From contig JAHNUO010000003.1 of the NCBI GenBank assembly GCA_019787685.1, positions 2,046,001 to 2,110,000 of the forward strand: a stretch of DNA of 64,000 nucleotides, given 5' to 3'. The notes beneath the pieces were generated by a model. That model was not told the DNA's origin, did not search any database, and saw only the letters and a list, made by a program, of their open reading frames with translations. Shown in pieces: positions 21,574 through 34,300 of this stretch (positions are counted from its first letter, which is position 1; each line of letters starts with the position of its first letter). Position numbers and translations under genes: made by a program. The stretch is from Chiua virens. Lineage: Eukaryota; Basidiomycota; Agaricomycetes; Boletales; Boletaceae.

Positions 21574-24500
21574 TTATGAATGCGAAAGAATGTTGTCAAT
21601 GGATTGGTTCAAAAAGTCCTTGCGTGGTGTTAAATCCGCTCTTGGGTACCGAGCTGCCATTGCCTCGCGAGCAGTTCTATGGACAACGTCAGCGACGACA
21701 TAGCAACGCCAAAAGTATGCTCACTTCTTTGTCACGGTCATCAAGTCTTGAGTACTCAAGTATGTCCTCAGAGTTTCGTACAACTCGTCGTCAGAAGGGT
21801 TTGGGTTGTTGCTCGGCCCTGAAAACACCGTCGTCGCCATGGAGAACGTTGAGGTAGGACGAATCGTATTGAAGGCGGGTTGCGGAGGTCCTCCCAAGCT
21901 CAGCGCGGGTGACATGGAACGATTCATGGTTGCCGAGTGAACCGTCGTGCGTGGGTCAGGAGGCGGTGGCGTGGCGTAGGCACCGAACTGGTTGACCGGT
22001 GTGCCCATCGTAAGACGTTCCTGAGACGCAGTACGGAAAGTGGATTGCCTAATGTTTGCAGATGCCCTGTTGTAGTCGGGGGCGGCACGGGAACTCGGGC
22101 GCGACGGGGAACCTCGGAGGGGATCTTGCACAATGTTGGTATCACGATAGTAATCTCCTGCCTCGGACTGGTATTCGTATACAGAGGGACGCTGAGAGTC
22201 AGGGCGACGAGGTACGGGCGCGGCAAGGTATTTCGAGCTCATGGGGGAGTTCATGGGGTTCTGCTCAGCGCTCAGAGAGTTGCTGGACAAGGCATCCCCA
22301 TACATTTCGGCCTCGTATTCTGCGAACACAATCAGAAATCCCACCGATAAACATTGAATGGATGTCACTGACCGCTCCATTTCTTGTACGGAATCATGGA
22401 TTCGTTGAACTTCATCTCGCTACCTTCATTGACGACTTTCTTGTTCTTTCCATCGTCGAGGACAACGCGAGTGTTACCCCAACTGAATTCATCCATGCGC
22501 CAGAAAGAATAGACTGGCAAGAAGAAACTGTAAACCGGGTAGCTGGAAATGCAATGTCAGGAGATGTTTTATTTTCTGGGACGTCACGCACGAAATGAGG
22601 TACACAACCATCCAACCAACGAGCATGAACTCTCGCTTGATGATAAATATAAGTGCCTATTATGACAGTGAGACAATCAACACTCTCCAAATCGCCATCA
22701 AACGTACCTGTAAACCGTAGACCGCACCAATCATTGCAAGGGAGATGATGGGTATCGCTGATTGTCCAAGCGAGACTTCAATGATCAGCCAGACCAACTA
22801 TATTTCCAGATAAGCGCCATGGCAGACCAACAAGTGCAGAAAACTCACATAAATGACAGTCGCTGGCAAAATCTATGAATGAGAGTCAGATGACACAGGA
22901 GTTTACATAGCGAACAACACCTACCAATGTGCTGACGAGATCCAGGTATACAAAGAATCGCATCGAGAAACAACACATCCCACAAAGTTCCGGCAAAATG
23001 GCAAGCTCGCAAAGATTGTGAATGGTCGAATTAATCCAACGACGACGCTGAGAGAACAGCACTCGCCACGAGACAGGCGCCATTGTCCGGGCTACCGCAT
23101 CAGGTTGGAATTTGGTCTTGAACGTGGGGAAGTGTTTCATCAGAAGCGTCGTCAAAAATCGATCTTCACCGAGTGAGAACAAGTTCTTCTTATGGAGGGT
23201 ATCGACGTTGGGCTCGGAGTATTCATCGATGACACGGTTGGAAATGAAGATCGGGCGACCCTTGTCAGCCGTACGAATACGGAAGAGGGTGAAGCATCCA
23301 GGGAGACAAGACACGGACCCGAACAGACTCTCGAAGGCCTTCGCGAGGTGGTGAGAAATGTAGTACTCGTAAACCTGCAACGTATCAGCCGATAAAACAG
23401 GATTGAGATCTAGATTATTACCTGAATCATCGTCCACCAAGACTTGTCCTCGTTCTGCAGCTTCGTCTCACCACAAATACCGATAATGTTGGTGTCATCA
23501 ATAGTAGCAGCGACGAGCCTGTTTAATGAATGTGGTGTGACAACCTGCGGCATGCACATATAAGTAGTGACTCCATGTCTATGGGGAGGACACTCACGGT
23601 ATCGGCATCAACAGTGAAGATGTACTCGTAGAATGTGGGGTCGATACCAATGACATTGCGCATCTGATGGTATATCTCCAGTTCCAGGGGTGTCATGGGC
23701 GCATCAAAGTGCACACGATTAAGGAACTGCATGAGCAGAACTTGACTGTCACGCTTCCCTCGGTTACCAGGTTTCGAGCGTTCCGACGGCTTGCCAACCT
23801 TGACCACGACCAGATATCTTGAAAGAGGCGTCGTCAATTTGTGGTGAAACAATAGATGGAACTAACTTACGGGACGACGTGACCCTCGAACTCGTATAGG
23901 CCAGAGTAAACCTTGCCATAGTTGAGCTTCTGAGACCCTTGCCCGATGGACTTGAACATGAGAGGCTCCGCATTCCTTGCCGCAGGATCGACACCAAAAA
24001 TATCCAACACGATGTCGGGAGTGGGTCGTTCATTGCCACCTCCGATGATATTCCCATCACAGATAAAGAAGATCAGCTTCCGTTTATCGTCATAGTCCAA
24101 ACCGGCGAGCGAGTCGATAGTGTTACGCAGCGAATCCTCGCCCTCAGTATAGCAAGGAACTTGGCAGAGCACGAATTTGTCCAAACGTTCGGGGAAACGC
24201 TTTGTCCCGAGTTGTAACGCAGCCAAAACTATTAGAACGTCAGACCCGAACGTATGACTCCGTTAATGTCCGTCACTTACATTTCAGTAACATGGAAGCC
24301 ATAATAATGCCAGAGAACGCCAAAAGCATATAATTCTGGACCTGGCACCGGGGAGTGTACCTGAAATCAATCACGCCCCAATAGAAAGCGTTGTTGAGAC
24401 AATCCATACTGGCGGTCTTGTTCGTCGAATCCATAGCATCCAGTACTTTGTTGAGTGCCGACGTGATATCCGTGCCAGCAGTTTTGCTGAAAGACATCTA

Positions 24501-27500
24501 CCAGGGAACTTGGTAAGAAGTTGTATGTCGCGATATTGTCTTCAGTGGTCGTCATCGTATACACGTAATCGGTCAAGTCATAGATATTGCTATCATAGAT
24601 GCCCCAGATCCTACGCAAGAAGCGTCAGACATGATCACGCCGCAAACGAGACTGCACCCACCGGTCAATGTTGGTATCATTCGCCTGACCGTAAATGTCA
24701 CTGGTCTCCCAGACTAGCTGACCCTTGTAGTACTGGCCGATAGCAGGTAAGTAAGTTGCCGTGTACCAGTCCTCGTTGTCGAGTGCAGATGGGGAGGTTA
24801 TCGCGTTTTTCCCTGATGCATGTGACGCTTGTGAGTAAAGGAATTCCGAAGTGTTCTTGACGTCGATGTGCATTGATGGATCACTGACGAGGCCAGCGCA
24901 CGCCTGGTATAAGGGTGGCGGGAAATAGTACGTCAAATCCTGACCCGCCAGACCCGCCAGTACGGCGGCGTTGTTGCTCGGATCACCAGTGATATCACTG
25001 TGGTCACCCTTGACAAAGTTTGTGACATCATATACCTTGCCTCGAATGGATACCCAAAAATCAGTCGTCGTATCGTGCTGCGCGACTTCGTTGGAGTTCC
25101 ATGCATAGTTAAAATCGGGACAGAGGATGAGACCGAAGGCGATGATGTAGAACAGAACTATTCCGTTGCCCAAGAGGATGAGGGCGAAGATGGTCACCTT
25201 CTCCCGCCACGCTAGACGAACATCCGGCCGTTTCATCCGGCCGAGGTGGTTCAGAACGAAGCTTGGTATCAAGCCCGTGAAGAGCCAGACGAGGTAGAGC
25301 CAGTATCGCCGAATCCGAGTGGTGGGAAGATTTTCTTCGAAGACCTCAGGGGCACTGCCAGTTGCCATGTCCGCACCCTTGGGAAGTAGCGGTGGCAATG
25401 GTTCATAGCCTTCCGTTTTCTTATCCCACGTCGCCTCTTCAGGGTAGGGGTAAGTGAGAGAAGCAACTTGGTTCGACCCGTAGCCTTCAAAAACACTCGG
25501 CGTTCGGGGAGGGTCTTGATACGGGGTGACCGCGCGTTCATCGAAGAATCTATGCTGCCTATCTTCCCCGAGCGTTTGAGGGTACTCCGTTGTATCATCT
25601 TGCATGCTTTCATCTTCCTCCGATTCTTCACGAGTCAGCTTCTTCTGCTCCTTTTCCGCGGAACGCAACACGTCTTCCACCATTTTCCATGCGGAATATG
25701 ACAACCATATCTTTTGGTGTCCCAATGCAAAGTCCACACCTTCCACCCACCCATTCGATTGAACGCACTGTCGAATACGCTCCGCATCGGAACCACGCAT
25801 GGTTGGACGGTATCTCTCGCAGAACTCCGCTTGGTCAAACTGAGTGACGAATTCGGTAGACCTCCGGGAAATCATATCTGGAAGGTTCAGGGCACGGATC
25901 TGCCCCTTAACACGACGCTTGTCGAGAGAATTTGAGAACCCATTATCATTGGGACGGATGCAATTCAGCGTCCAGAGCCGAGTATTCTGAAGGTTAGACA
26001 GGACATCCGCCAACGTCTGGTTCAGTTGTGTTGTGACCGGATATATTTTGTTAGGGTTGAGACGTTGGTTCTCGGACTGCGCACCAGGTAAGAGAGTGGG
26101 GTTCCGAAGAGGGCGGCAAGAAACTTGTGCCTGAACGATCGTGTCTTCGTCGCTTTGGTGTTTCTCAGTAGATAGGCTTGGGCCAGACATGAGCTTAGCA
26201 ACCAAAGAATCCGACGAGCTAAGCAAGAGAGTGACGAAGGAAGGATCGAGGAGATCTGCATTTTTCTCCACGAAGTTGGAGATGTCGTAGGAGCAAGATC
26301 CCGCATAGTGATTGATGCCGAACGCGCGCCTGTCCTCTGACGTGGGGAAAACGAACGACGGATGAGCAGCAAACTTTGCGGCCAAATCCTGTAGCACCTC
26401 GTCGTCGCGCTGAGCGTCGTCCCGACCTCCCTTGAAAGACGTTGCAGCCTTGTCAAGCACGCCCAAAAGACCAATAGGTTTTCTAGAACCACGCTCGTTG
26501 ACAGATGTTCCACGAAGAAGTTCAGCAGATGCCGAGTTATCCATCGCTACAATGGTTGGTAACGAGATGCCATCAGCGGTAATTTGGCGATTGAAGCCCC
26601 AGTCATCATCAAAGATGTCGCGAAGCACATGTGATTCCACCATTTCATCCATGAAGTTGATGCAGAATTCATTGAAGCCGCTGAGATGAGCGGTGATAAG
26701 AGGCGACGTTGCTTCAATAACCGGAGCACCGCGAGTCTGGAAACCGGCTTGGTCGAGAAGCACGATCTGCGTAGCGGAACACGAGGGAGTCTGCGAGAGA
26801 GGTGCAAGTTTGTAATTGGCCGTCTCGATAATAAATGCGAAGAGAATGGCGTAAAGATCTTGCATGAGACGGTCTCTTTGTGTTGCACTCTGCTTCACGT
26901 TCAACAACATGGTGAAGAGTTCCTTGCGGACGTATGACGTCTTGTAAGTCAAGGTCTCCGCTAATTCCTCCACGGAAACTCCAAGTAGCTTCGCTGCTTG
27001 CTCAAGGACGGGCATGTTGACGACGTAGGCAGAGACGTCTTGAGCATCTGCCTCGCCGAATTCGATGTTTCCGAGGAAGAGGATGGCAGTCAAAATGCTG
27101 AAGATCGAGGAGATGTGCTTGGACTTGAAACCGAGGGTTTTCAAAACATCCCGTAGATCATCCATGGCGATACCATCATCGCTGAAAGGACCTGCAGGGA
27201 GACGGTAACAACCGGAAGAGGCGAGCAAGGCATAATCGGAAGGACCCTCGAGGCCGAGGAAATCCCTCTCGGCGGGGGTTGCGCCGGCGAGGAGCTGGTA
27301 GAATATATGGTAGGAGCGCTCCTCATGAGAGAGGCGTAGGAGACGAGACTTGTCTAGACCAAAAGCAATGACTTTAGCAGCGCTTATGCGACCACGATCA
27401 TTGAAGTGCAGCTCAGTATAGCGTGTGTGTCGCGAGGCGTTAGGGTTCGTGGGAGTCTTTGCGTTGCCAAAGGAATCGAGGAGAAGAGAAAAGGCCTTGA

Positions 27501-28030
27501 TCTGGTCGACGATCTTGCCCTCGCGCTTTGAATGAGCGGAGAGGCGGAGAATTTGATCTAGGAGGAGGCGTGTACTGGCTGTTTTTCCTGAACCCGAGAT
27601 ACCACTGTGAGAGGCGGTGTTAGAAACGCGGAAACGAACAAGACGTGGGACGTACCGAGCGATGACGGCTTGAGATTCGACCCTTCTTCTCATGAGAAGG
27701 TAAATCTTTGCAGCTTGCTCATATAGATGGGGTTGAGGAGGTCTTTGGGAATCTGCCAAACCCAGCCTGGTGTCCTTGTAGCACCTCTCCTCGTATTCCT
27801 TGGCGCTTGCATCGTTGAACATTTGCAAGGGTCTTGCAGGGATTTAGGACTACGAGGGCAGTTGAACTGATGCGTGAGTAGGGTAAATCAGCACGGAAAC
27901 GGGCGCTGAGGACGGCGAGGATGGTATCGTCGGTGAGGTGTACCTGACCGGGAGAAGAGACGGCGAGGAGGTCGGCGAGGTCGCCCGAGGTCGTCGCCTG
28001 AGGGACGGCGGTGGCCAAGGGGGAGGCCAT
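21574..28030 (-). CDS. Chitin synthase with myosin-like head, cytochrome b5-like and DEK C-terminal domains
   Basis: A membrane glycosyltransferase that polymerises UDP-N-acetylglucosamine into chitin for the cell wall. ATG at 28030 ([18 protein letters not shown]). A myosin-head-like region follows, with an altered P-loop GISGSGKT (canonical GESGAGKT) and NPNASRH (switch I-like). Switch II reads DQAGF instead of the DxxGFE form. A cytochrome b5-like domain ([20 protein letters not shown]) lies near 25000. The glycosyltransferase core has [17 protein letters not shown], the acidic substrate motif [23 protein letters not shown] and QRRRWINST. Several transmembrane segments are seen. The C-terminal DEK-type domain is split by an intron at TVTKK-(intron)[11 protein letters not shown] and ends in ILSHS. 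Length is about 1,900 residues. The architecture fits class V to VII fungal enzymes. Its 5' end is 1.2 kb from the next plus-strand gene. Confidence 0.93.
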
Positions 28031-28882
28031 GGGGACGGGGGAGGATGGTGAGAGTAGGAAAGAAAGAGAGGTCCGGTAGTAGCCACGCGGGTATTCTTAG
28101 CGGGCACCAGTGTGGGTAAAAACTAGCACTAGTGTAACTTTAGCTCAACGTTCGGATCGACCTCGAGCACTATTAGCCGACGTCAACGTCCAATGTTGCA
28201 ACCAAGTTGACATCACATCGCCTCGGAACCGCCGCAGCCTGTGGTCGCTCCTAAGCCAACGTCACTATCGGTACTAGCGGCCTCGTCAAATTTCAATTCA
28301 ACACCCTTCACCCTCTTGTCAATACCAACACATCGTGGTCAGTCACTTACTCCACCCCTGCGCACCTTCAACTCACTCCTCCCTAGTTCCGATCACGCAC
28401 TTAGTAACGCAAATCCGAGGTACTGTATCGTCGTCGAGTCCTGAAACGTGCTATCCTGGGAGTCTGCAACGCTCCAACTCGACCATTTAGAACACCTCTC
28501 ACTTTTACGATCAAGGGTGCTGTCGCCGTCATCTTGGTTCATGAGAATGGAACCAAGTCCAACAACAACCATTTCGAGAGCCACGCCAGGGTCCAATTCC
28601 CCTCAGCGACGTCCGCATGCCCCCACTCTACTCGCTGTCAACCACACAAGCATCAGGATCTCACGCGGTCTTACCGGCATCGCAGATCTTGTACTCTCCG
28701 CAGCGTGCCCATCCATTATTAGCCAATCGGTCCCCAATCGGTCCCTCGCTGCCTGGTGGCTGGTGTTGGTCCACCGGAGGTCCTTAGTCCATACGAGACA
28801 GCTTTTGTACCGATCGTGCAGTCACACTTCGGGTGGACAACTTGTCATGCACTTCCCCTCTTTTGGTCCTCATCATTTAATT
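28031..28882. other. Upstream region of the chitin synthase, no supported gene
   Basis: Plus-strand open frames at 28241-28444 and 28448-28906 lack any recognisable domain. They probably reflect C/T-rich promoter sequence. The stretch should contain the chitin synthase promoter. Confidence 0.4.
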
Positions 28883-29128
28883 TCACCCTTCCTTCTTCTT
28901 CTGTGACGGACGCTTTGTTTGTTCGGCTTTCCCTCTGGTATGTTCCCCAATCTCCTCTCTGAGGCGTTTCAATGACCCACTTAGGTCCGGATCGGTATAT
29001 ACGTCCTTCCTAAAGCGCCGTGCAATTGTACTTTCATCCCATCCAATATACGGAGCCTCCAAGTCTCTCTTGGATTTGTACCACGCGGTCAGCACGCCAA
29101 CCTGTGCCAGATTTGATATTCTTGTCTA
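28883..29128 (-). CDS. Possible last exon of a small unknown minus-strand gene
   Basis: Read on the minus strand from an acceptor-like tag at about 29129, the frame gives ISNLAQVGVLTAWYKSKRDL, then EAPYIGWDESTIARRFRKD, YTDPDLSGSLKRLREEIGEH and a Lys-rich end (KRPSQKKKEG) before a stop at 28883. The composition is that of a real soluble, partly helical protein rather than of random sequence. I could not find a convincing first exon; an ATG frame MATVDIYRLADASKRGYGQD lies just upstream (about 29239-29177) but no GT donor joins it cleanly. No family recognised. Confidence 0.35.
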
Positions 29129-29252
29129 TACAAGCTCCTCCATAAAAGTCGGCCATCATCCGTCATCCGTCTTGCCCATAGCCCCTCTTGCTTGCATCCG
29201 CAAGCCGGTATATGTCGACAGTCGCCATCAATTAGTTTCCAACCCACAAAAG

Positions 29253-31681
29253 ATGTCCAACACTATCGTCTCTGCCTTGGAGTTCTCGCGTACGTCCCGT
29301 CCTACATTCCTTGTCCACTTGGTCATGATTTTCGCTCAGACATTCAAGCTACCGAGGTCTCAAAGTATCGGGAACTCCGTATACGGATAACCCTTGACGG
29401 GAACATCCAGGAGTCTTTGGAGAGCACCTTGCATGCGGGCGTTCATACATGGCGCGAACCGTTCTCTTTGTCAGTAAGATCATTTCATCTTTCGTACTCG
29501 ATGCTCAATCATACTCAGTATGGCGACCTCCGTTTCGCCGTGCGAGATACACGTTCTGGCCAAGAAGAGAAAATTCTTTTGCTGTGCTGGCAGATACAAG
29601 GTCGTCCGCACGACGCGTCTACAGAGCATTAGTGAACTGCTTGACACGAGAAGCAGCGGTGGAGGCAAGTTTCATTTCAGTTATTTATGACTGTCGTCCT
29701 GACATCTTACGTCATTCTAGCTATCCGGCTTCCATTGTACGAATCTACGAGAACAGACGCAGACGACGCCGCTACGGGAAGCGTCGTGTTCTTGATCGCT
29801 GACACTGCAGTTGCGAACGACGCTCTGAAGTGTATGCCCACGGATGATAGTGTCTCTTACAGAGACAGGCCGTGTGCAACATTCCTACAGCCTCCTTACC
29901 CCGAGGCCGTCGCGGAAAAGCTGTTCATGTCGGAATCGGAATCGGAAGCACCGGTGTCACCGCCTCCGCGTCCAATGGCCCCCGTTCCCCCTGCTTCACC
30001 GCCCTCTATTATCCGCATGCCGCTCCTATCATCGTCTCCCGAGGTCTTTACCCCGCAGTATCTACAGACGACGACACAATTACCTCAGTACTCCTCCGCT
30101 TATTCTCTCCAAAAATCTGGGGTCGATCGAATCCCCACTGAGTCGGATGCTACCATGCATCCCAAGTACGTTTTTCCCCCAGGTGTTCTTCCTCACGACA
30201 TTGTGACGGCAGCGTCTTCCCCTGTCGACGAAGACAAACTGTCTGGACTCGCGCCTCAGGGGTCCGCGGGATTCGGAAACTTCACCCCGGTTATTTGCGA
30301 ACCTCCTGAAGACATTGCTTCCGAGGGATCAGAGACGTGGTCATCCGTTCCGCTGTACACGACCGAGTCCGCATCTCCCCCCACATCTTTGGAAGGCGTT
30401 GAACATGGCAATATCCCACAGATCAGCATTACCCTTGCGAAGTCTTCTCGCGGTAACTCCCCACTCGCCCCTTCATCATGTGAATCGGACGTTACCATCA
30501 AACGGCCTAGTGTCCATGTAGACACGGGGTCAACTACTTACGCCACGGGTGTTACTTCGGCCCTGTCAACATTTCCGGATCACGTTGATGAATCATCTCC
30601 TTTTTCACGCTCGGCTGTATTGGCAAGTCCGCAGCCAAAGACGTCCACCACCAATACCAGTAGTTCTTGTCTATCACCTTTCTCACGAACGTCAATGGTG
30701 GAATCACCAAGCACGGCCGCAACCACCCCAGCTCACTCGGCGGTATCTGATGCTCCCAAAAATCCTTTATCCTCCGCCAACACGAAGCAGAGGAAAGAGC
30801 GCCCGACGATCGACACGAGTTGCGTCGGCCCAAGAGGTCAAGTCAAGAAGTATAGGAACGGTTCGGTACCACCTGTCCACGTGCCAGTCAAACCTCGCAA
30901 TCGTTCTCTTGACCTCCCAAGGTGTCATGAACATGAGAAATTCGAACCTGACCCCTCGATGTACCCCATCCCCCCGTCCACGTCCCCGCGCTCCAAGAAA
31001 AGCGGCGACCTGAAAAGCCTCTCCACGCAACGACCTGCAAGTAGACAAGGATGTGCTCCAAAACCTTTGGAGTTCGATGAGGCACAAATTTGTCTCGACA
31101 CTGCCAACCTTGGTGACCAAGAGGTTGCGACGTTCCTCAAGGAGGTCGACGCGGCGCTGTCGGCAATCGTCAACGGATCACCCGCTGTAGCTGCTGATAG
31201 TCGTGCTTTCTTGGCTGTCCCCGCTGCCACGAGTCGCCTTTGCAGTCGTAACCAAAGCCGCAAACCGTCCTCTCAACAGCTGAGGGCAGACTTGTCCGCT
31301 ACCGTCCGTAGCCACGAGAAAGAGGGCGCGACACGAACAGGCTTTAGCCTCGTTGCTACTGCACACCCTTCACCTCATCCCGACGTCATCTCTTCGCGGG
31401 CAGCATCGCCTCTTTCCGGCCACACAGACTCCATCCCGCGACTGTTTTTATCGCAGGTAGACATGACGGCAGGGTCCATTTCTGGCAGTCCCTCACGTAG
31501 TGCTGTGTCAACATCAGGCCTTGCGCTCCCACGGCGCATGTCACCACAGCCCTCTCCACGGCATGAACTTGTCGAGTGGGTGTCGTCACGGACGAGAGAG
31601 CACCTCCAACTCAGTCGACCGGGCTCTTACTATGGCGATGTCAACGGGAATGAAACCACACCAGAGGTCGTTAAACGATAA
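29253..31681 (+). CDS. Ser/Pro-rich 737-residue protein with a possible C2-like N-terminus
   Basis: The four-exon model (29253-29289, 29340-29473, 29519-29600, 29721-31681) totals 2214 bases, exactly 738 codons. The last intron has a weak GTCGTC donor. The N-terminal ~115 residues are ordered: RELRIRITLDGN, HTWREPFSLSYGDLRFAVRD, ILLLCWQIQ, AIRLPLYES and TGSVVFLIAD. This alternation of beta strands around a central Trp, with LPLYE and G-V-V-F-L-I near the end, resembles a C2 fold and parallels the small gene at 43798-44548; this is inference. The remaining ~600 residues are rich in Ser, Pro and Thr, low in complexity and probably disordered, with many possible phosphorylation sites. There is no signal peptide or membrane segment. 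Function unknown. It faces away from the chitin synthase. Confidence 0.68.
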
Positions 31682-32957
31682 CAGGTTCCCCAGGGTAGCC
31701 TTGGCAGGCATGCTCAACAACTGGCATTGCGGTGGGCCCTGCGAACAACTGTCACCTCCATCCAAGGTCCGTTATGATGGACAGCTTCTATGAAGCTGCT
31801 TACCCGGCTGGATGACGAAAAAATAAGTTCCCATCTTTATGATCCTGCGGCCCCAGGATACGGAATAGTACCTTGATAGGTTAGCCTGGCGCTAACTTAC
31901 TTATCTATTATAGTGTATTCCCCCGATTATTTGCGTCTAGCGCCAAATGTACATAAGTATAGTATAGTCCATACACATGTACGATGCATTCAATGTATAT
32001 CAGATGACGTGCTCGAGACTTGTGTGGGTAACACTGACAAGAGGAACGATCTTCACTGCGCCTTCAAGATCGTCCGCGTCACGGTCACCGTATCTGACTG
32101 GAGGCCATACTCATAATTAACTTGCCGTCATTCATGTCCGACACAGGGAACCCCCCCAAAACGTAAGAATTCTCAGCGCCGCAGCTCAGAATGAGCTAAC
32201 ACTGACACGAGCCTCTGAGCACTACGACCTTTTAGGAACTTAGCTTAGGACCGGAGCACTGCATCCACCGTCACTTCCCGTGGGTAGTCGAGTGACCTTT
32301 ACGAACCCCAAGGTGTACGATGCCGCACGCTCACCGTTCTATTCGGTCGCCAAGGCTATCAAAACAATACCACGCGTTTCCTAAAACACGGGCACTCAAT
32401 CAAAACCGCGAATCCGGTGAGCATCAGCCACCGAGTCACCTGCAGGCGAACGCATTGTGCCAAAGTGGGCCCGATGATGGAATCCAAACCCCCGTCCGTT
32501 TCATGTCTGTTACCCAGCATCACGCGCGCACGGCGCATTCCGTGAACTGACCGGGGAATTGAGGGACCAATATGACGGTCCTTGCCCTCTCCCTTACGAC
32601 ACCTGCGCGGAAAAATGAAACGAAAAAGGGGAAGGCTGGCAATATGTCCCCGCGTTGAGCTCTACTACCTTGTTCGCTACGCCTCACGTTCCGAATTATT
32701 ATAAAGCACACGCCCATCAACCATGCGTCAGGATCAGCGCCGTCGGTGATTCGTTGGCCCACATGTACGGCGTGGGGCCGCGTATTATTTTACATACAAA
32801 AGCAAGGGACGTTCCCTGACGTGTTCGTGGATGAAACTCTGATTTAGGACCCGACTCATTCATTGCCATTGCCTCGTCTTCCTCTGACCGCGCGGATGTC
32901 ACGACGCAAGGGTGAACCAGTATCCGTTCGTGTCCTTATCTGCCTTGTTCTCGTTCT
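31682..32957. other. Intergenic region, no supported gene
   Basis: About 1.3 kb with only short, overlapping open frames on both strands and no recognised domain, repeat or RNA gene. The last ~50 bases before 32958 are C/T-rich and resemble a splice acceptor for the GTPase remnant that follows. Confidence 0.4.
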
Positions 32958-34300
32958 CAGAAGTACTCATCCCCGTTTGCCAGCAGCCCGCTAGAAGCTC
33001 CTCCAAGAACTATCATCATCTTTGGTGAAGGTGGCGTAGGGAAAAGCTCTCTGATTAATCTGATTGCTGGTCGATCAATCGCCGCTACGTCAAGTAGCGT
33101 CAAAGGGTGCACGTTCCAACACAAAAAGTATGAATTACAGGTCGACGACAAACCCTACACAATTTGGGATACAGCGGGTCTCGATGAAGGCACTTACGGA
33201 ACGGTCCCTGCGGAGATTGCAGAGGAGAACCTCAAACGACTCCTGCGAGATCTGACCAAGGCCAACGGCATCCACCTGTTGGTCTATTGCATGAGAGCGT
33301 CTCGTCTGCGCAAGACCTTGCTCAGCAATTACAACCTCTTTTACTCCGCGATCTGTCGAAAGAAGGTGCCCATCGTGGCTGTCGTAACCGGGTTGGAGAA
33401 TCACGAAAAGCACATGGGAGATTGGTGGGCTGCAAACGACTCAGAATTTACGATGCTCAAGATGCACTTCGATGGACATGCATGCGTGACCACGCTTAAC
33501 GCGGACAAGGTTAATTCACCTGTTCTCAAACAACGTTGTCACGAGTCGAGGCGGACGGTGCTCGACTTGGTCGCAAGCACGTGTGCACGTGACCGATGGA
33601 GAACCGAACAGGCCGGCTGGGTCTCGACCTGCGCTTGCCGACGTGCGGGCCATGTTCAAGCCGGCGCGACCGAACGGCGCCCAGCCGACGCCCTTCATCG
33701 CGCTGTACGACCTCCCAGAACATCCCCTCGAACCGATGGTATCCTCCAAGGACTCATTCGCCCTTTGAAGGTGGCCGCCTCATGGACGTCGGCGGGAGCC
33801 CTCTCCTCGTCTACCGCATCCACGACCGACACCTCCGCGCCGGAGCCCGCTTCAAAAAACACATCTCCTCCCGCGGTGCCGATCTCTTGATCTTTTGTGC
33901 CTCATTCCACAGCGACGCCAACGATGTCCCGACAACGCGCCGCCGCATTCTATGGGTCCTATGGCGGGGAGACGCGACCGCTGCTGATCGTCGTCCGGGA
34001 TGCGCCCTCGGACGAGGCGGCGTACGAGTGGTGGCGTGCGTATGGCGAGGGGGCGAGCAAGGACGGGTCGGGGTTGGGTGCGGGCGCGACACTGCACGTG
34101 ATCGTGCGTGCAGCTGCCCCCGCCCGAGAGTGCCATCACGTCCGTCGCGATCGCGAAACTTCAGCAGACGATCCAGACGCGCGTATTGCAGCCGGTGGAC
34201 TGTCGCCCCTACGGGCTGCTTTAGCTGGCTCGCCGGCGAGCGTCGTCGACCCAAGTTGCGCTCGGGTCCGGGGGATACGATGTTTGCAGAGGAGGACTGC
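32958..34300 (+). pseudogene. P-loop GTPase family copy C (two-module subfamily), decayed
   Basis: The frame is open from 32916 but has no ATG before the G domain, which starts PRTIIIFGEGGVGKSS. The P-loop therefore reads GEGGVGKSS, where copy B has GETGVGKSS. DTAGLDEG, GIHLLVYCMRA, NNYNLF-type SNYNLFYSAICRKKVP and TGLENHEKHMGDWW follow in one frame. After RDRWRTEQAGW (about 33620) homology to copy B jumps to other frames. ALADVRAMFKPARP lies in the 33583-33768 frame, then KKHISSRGADLLIFCASF in a second frame. AAFYGSYGGETRPLLIVVRD and AAYEWWRAYG lie in a third (33930-34070). No GT-AG introns account for these jumps, so I read at least three frameshifts. Either a lost upstream exon or decay of the start explains the missing ATG. 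Sequence from 33600 on is noticeably richer in G and C than its surroundings. Confidence 0.78.

Noticed and set aside
29687..29720. ATG at 29687 as the start of the Ser/Pro-rich protein
   Set aside because: A four-exon model from ATG 29253 gives an exact frame and an ordered N-terminal domain; 29687 lies in the last intron of that model.
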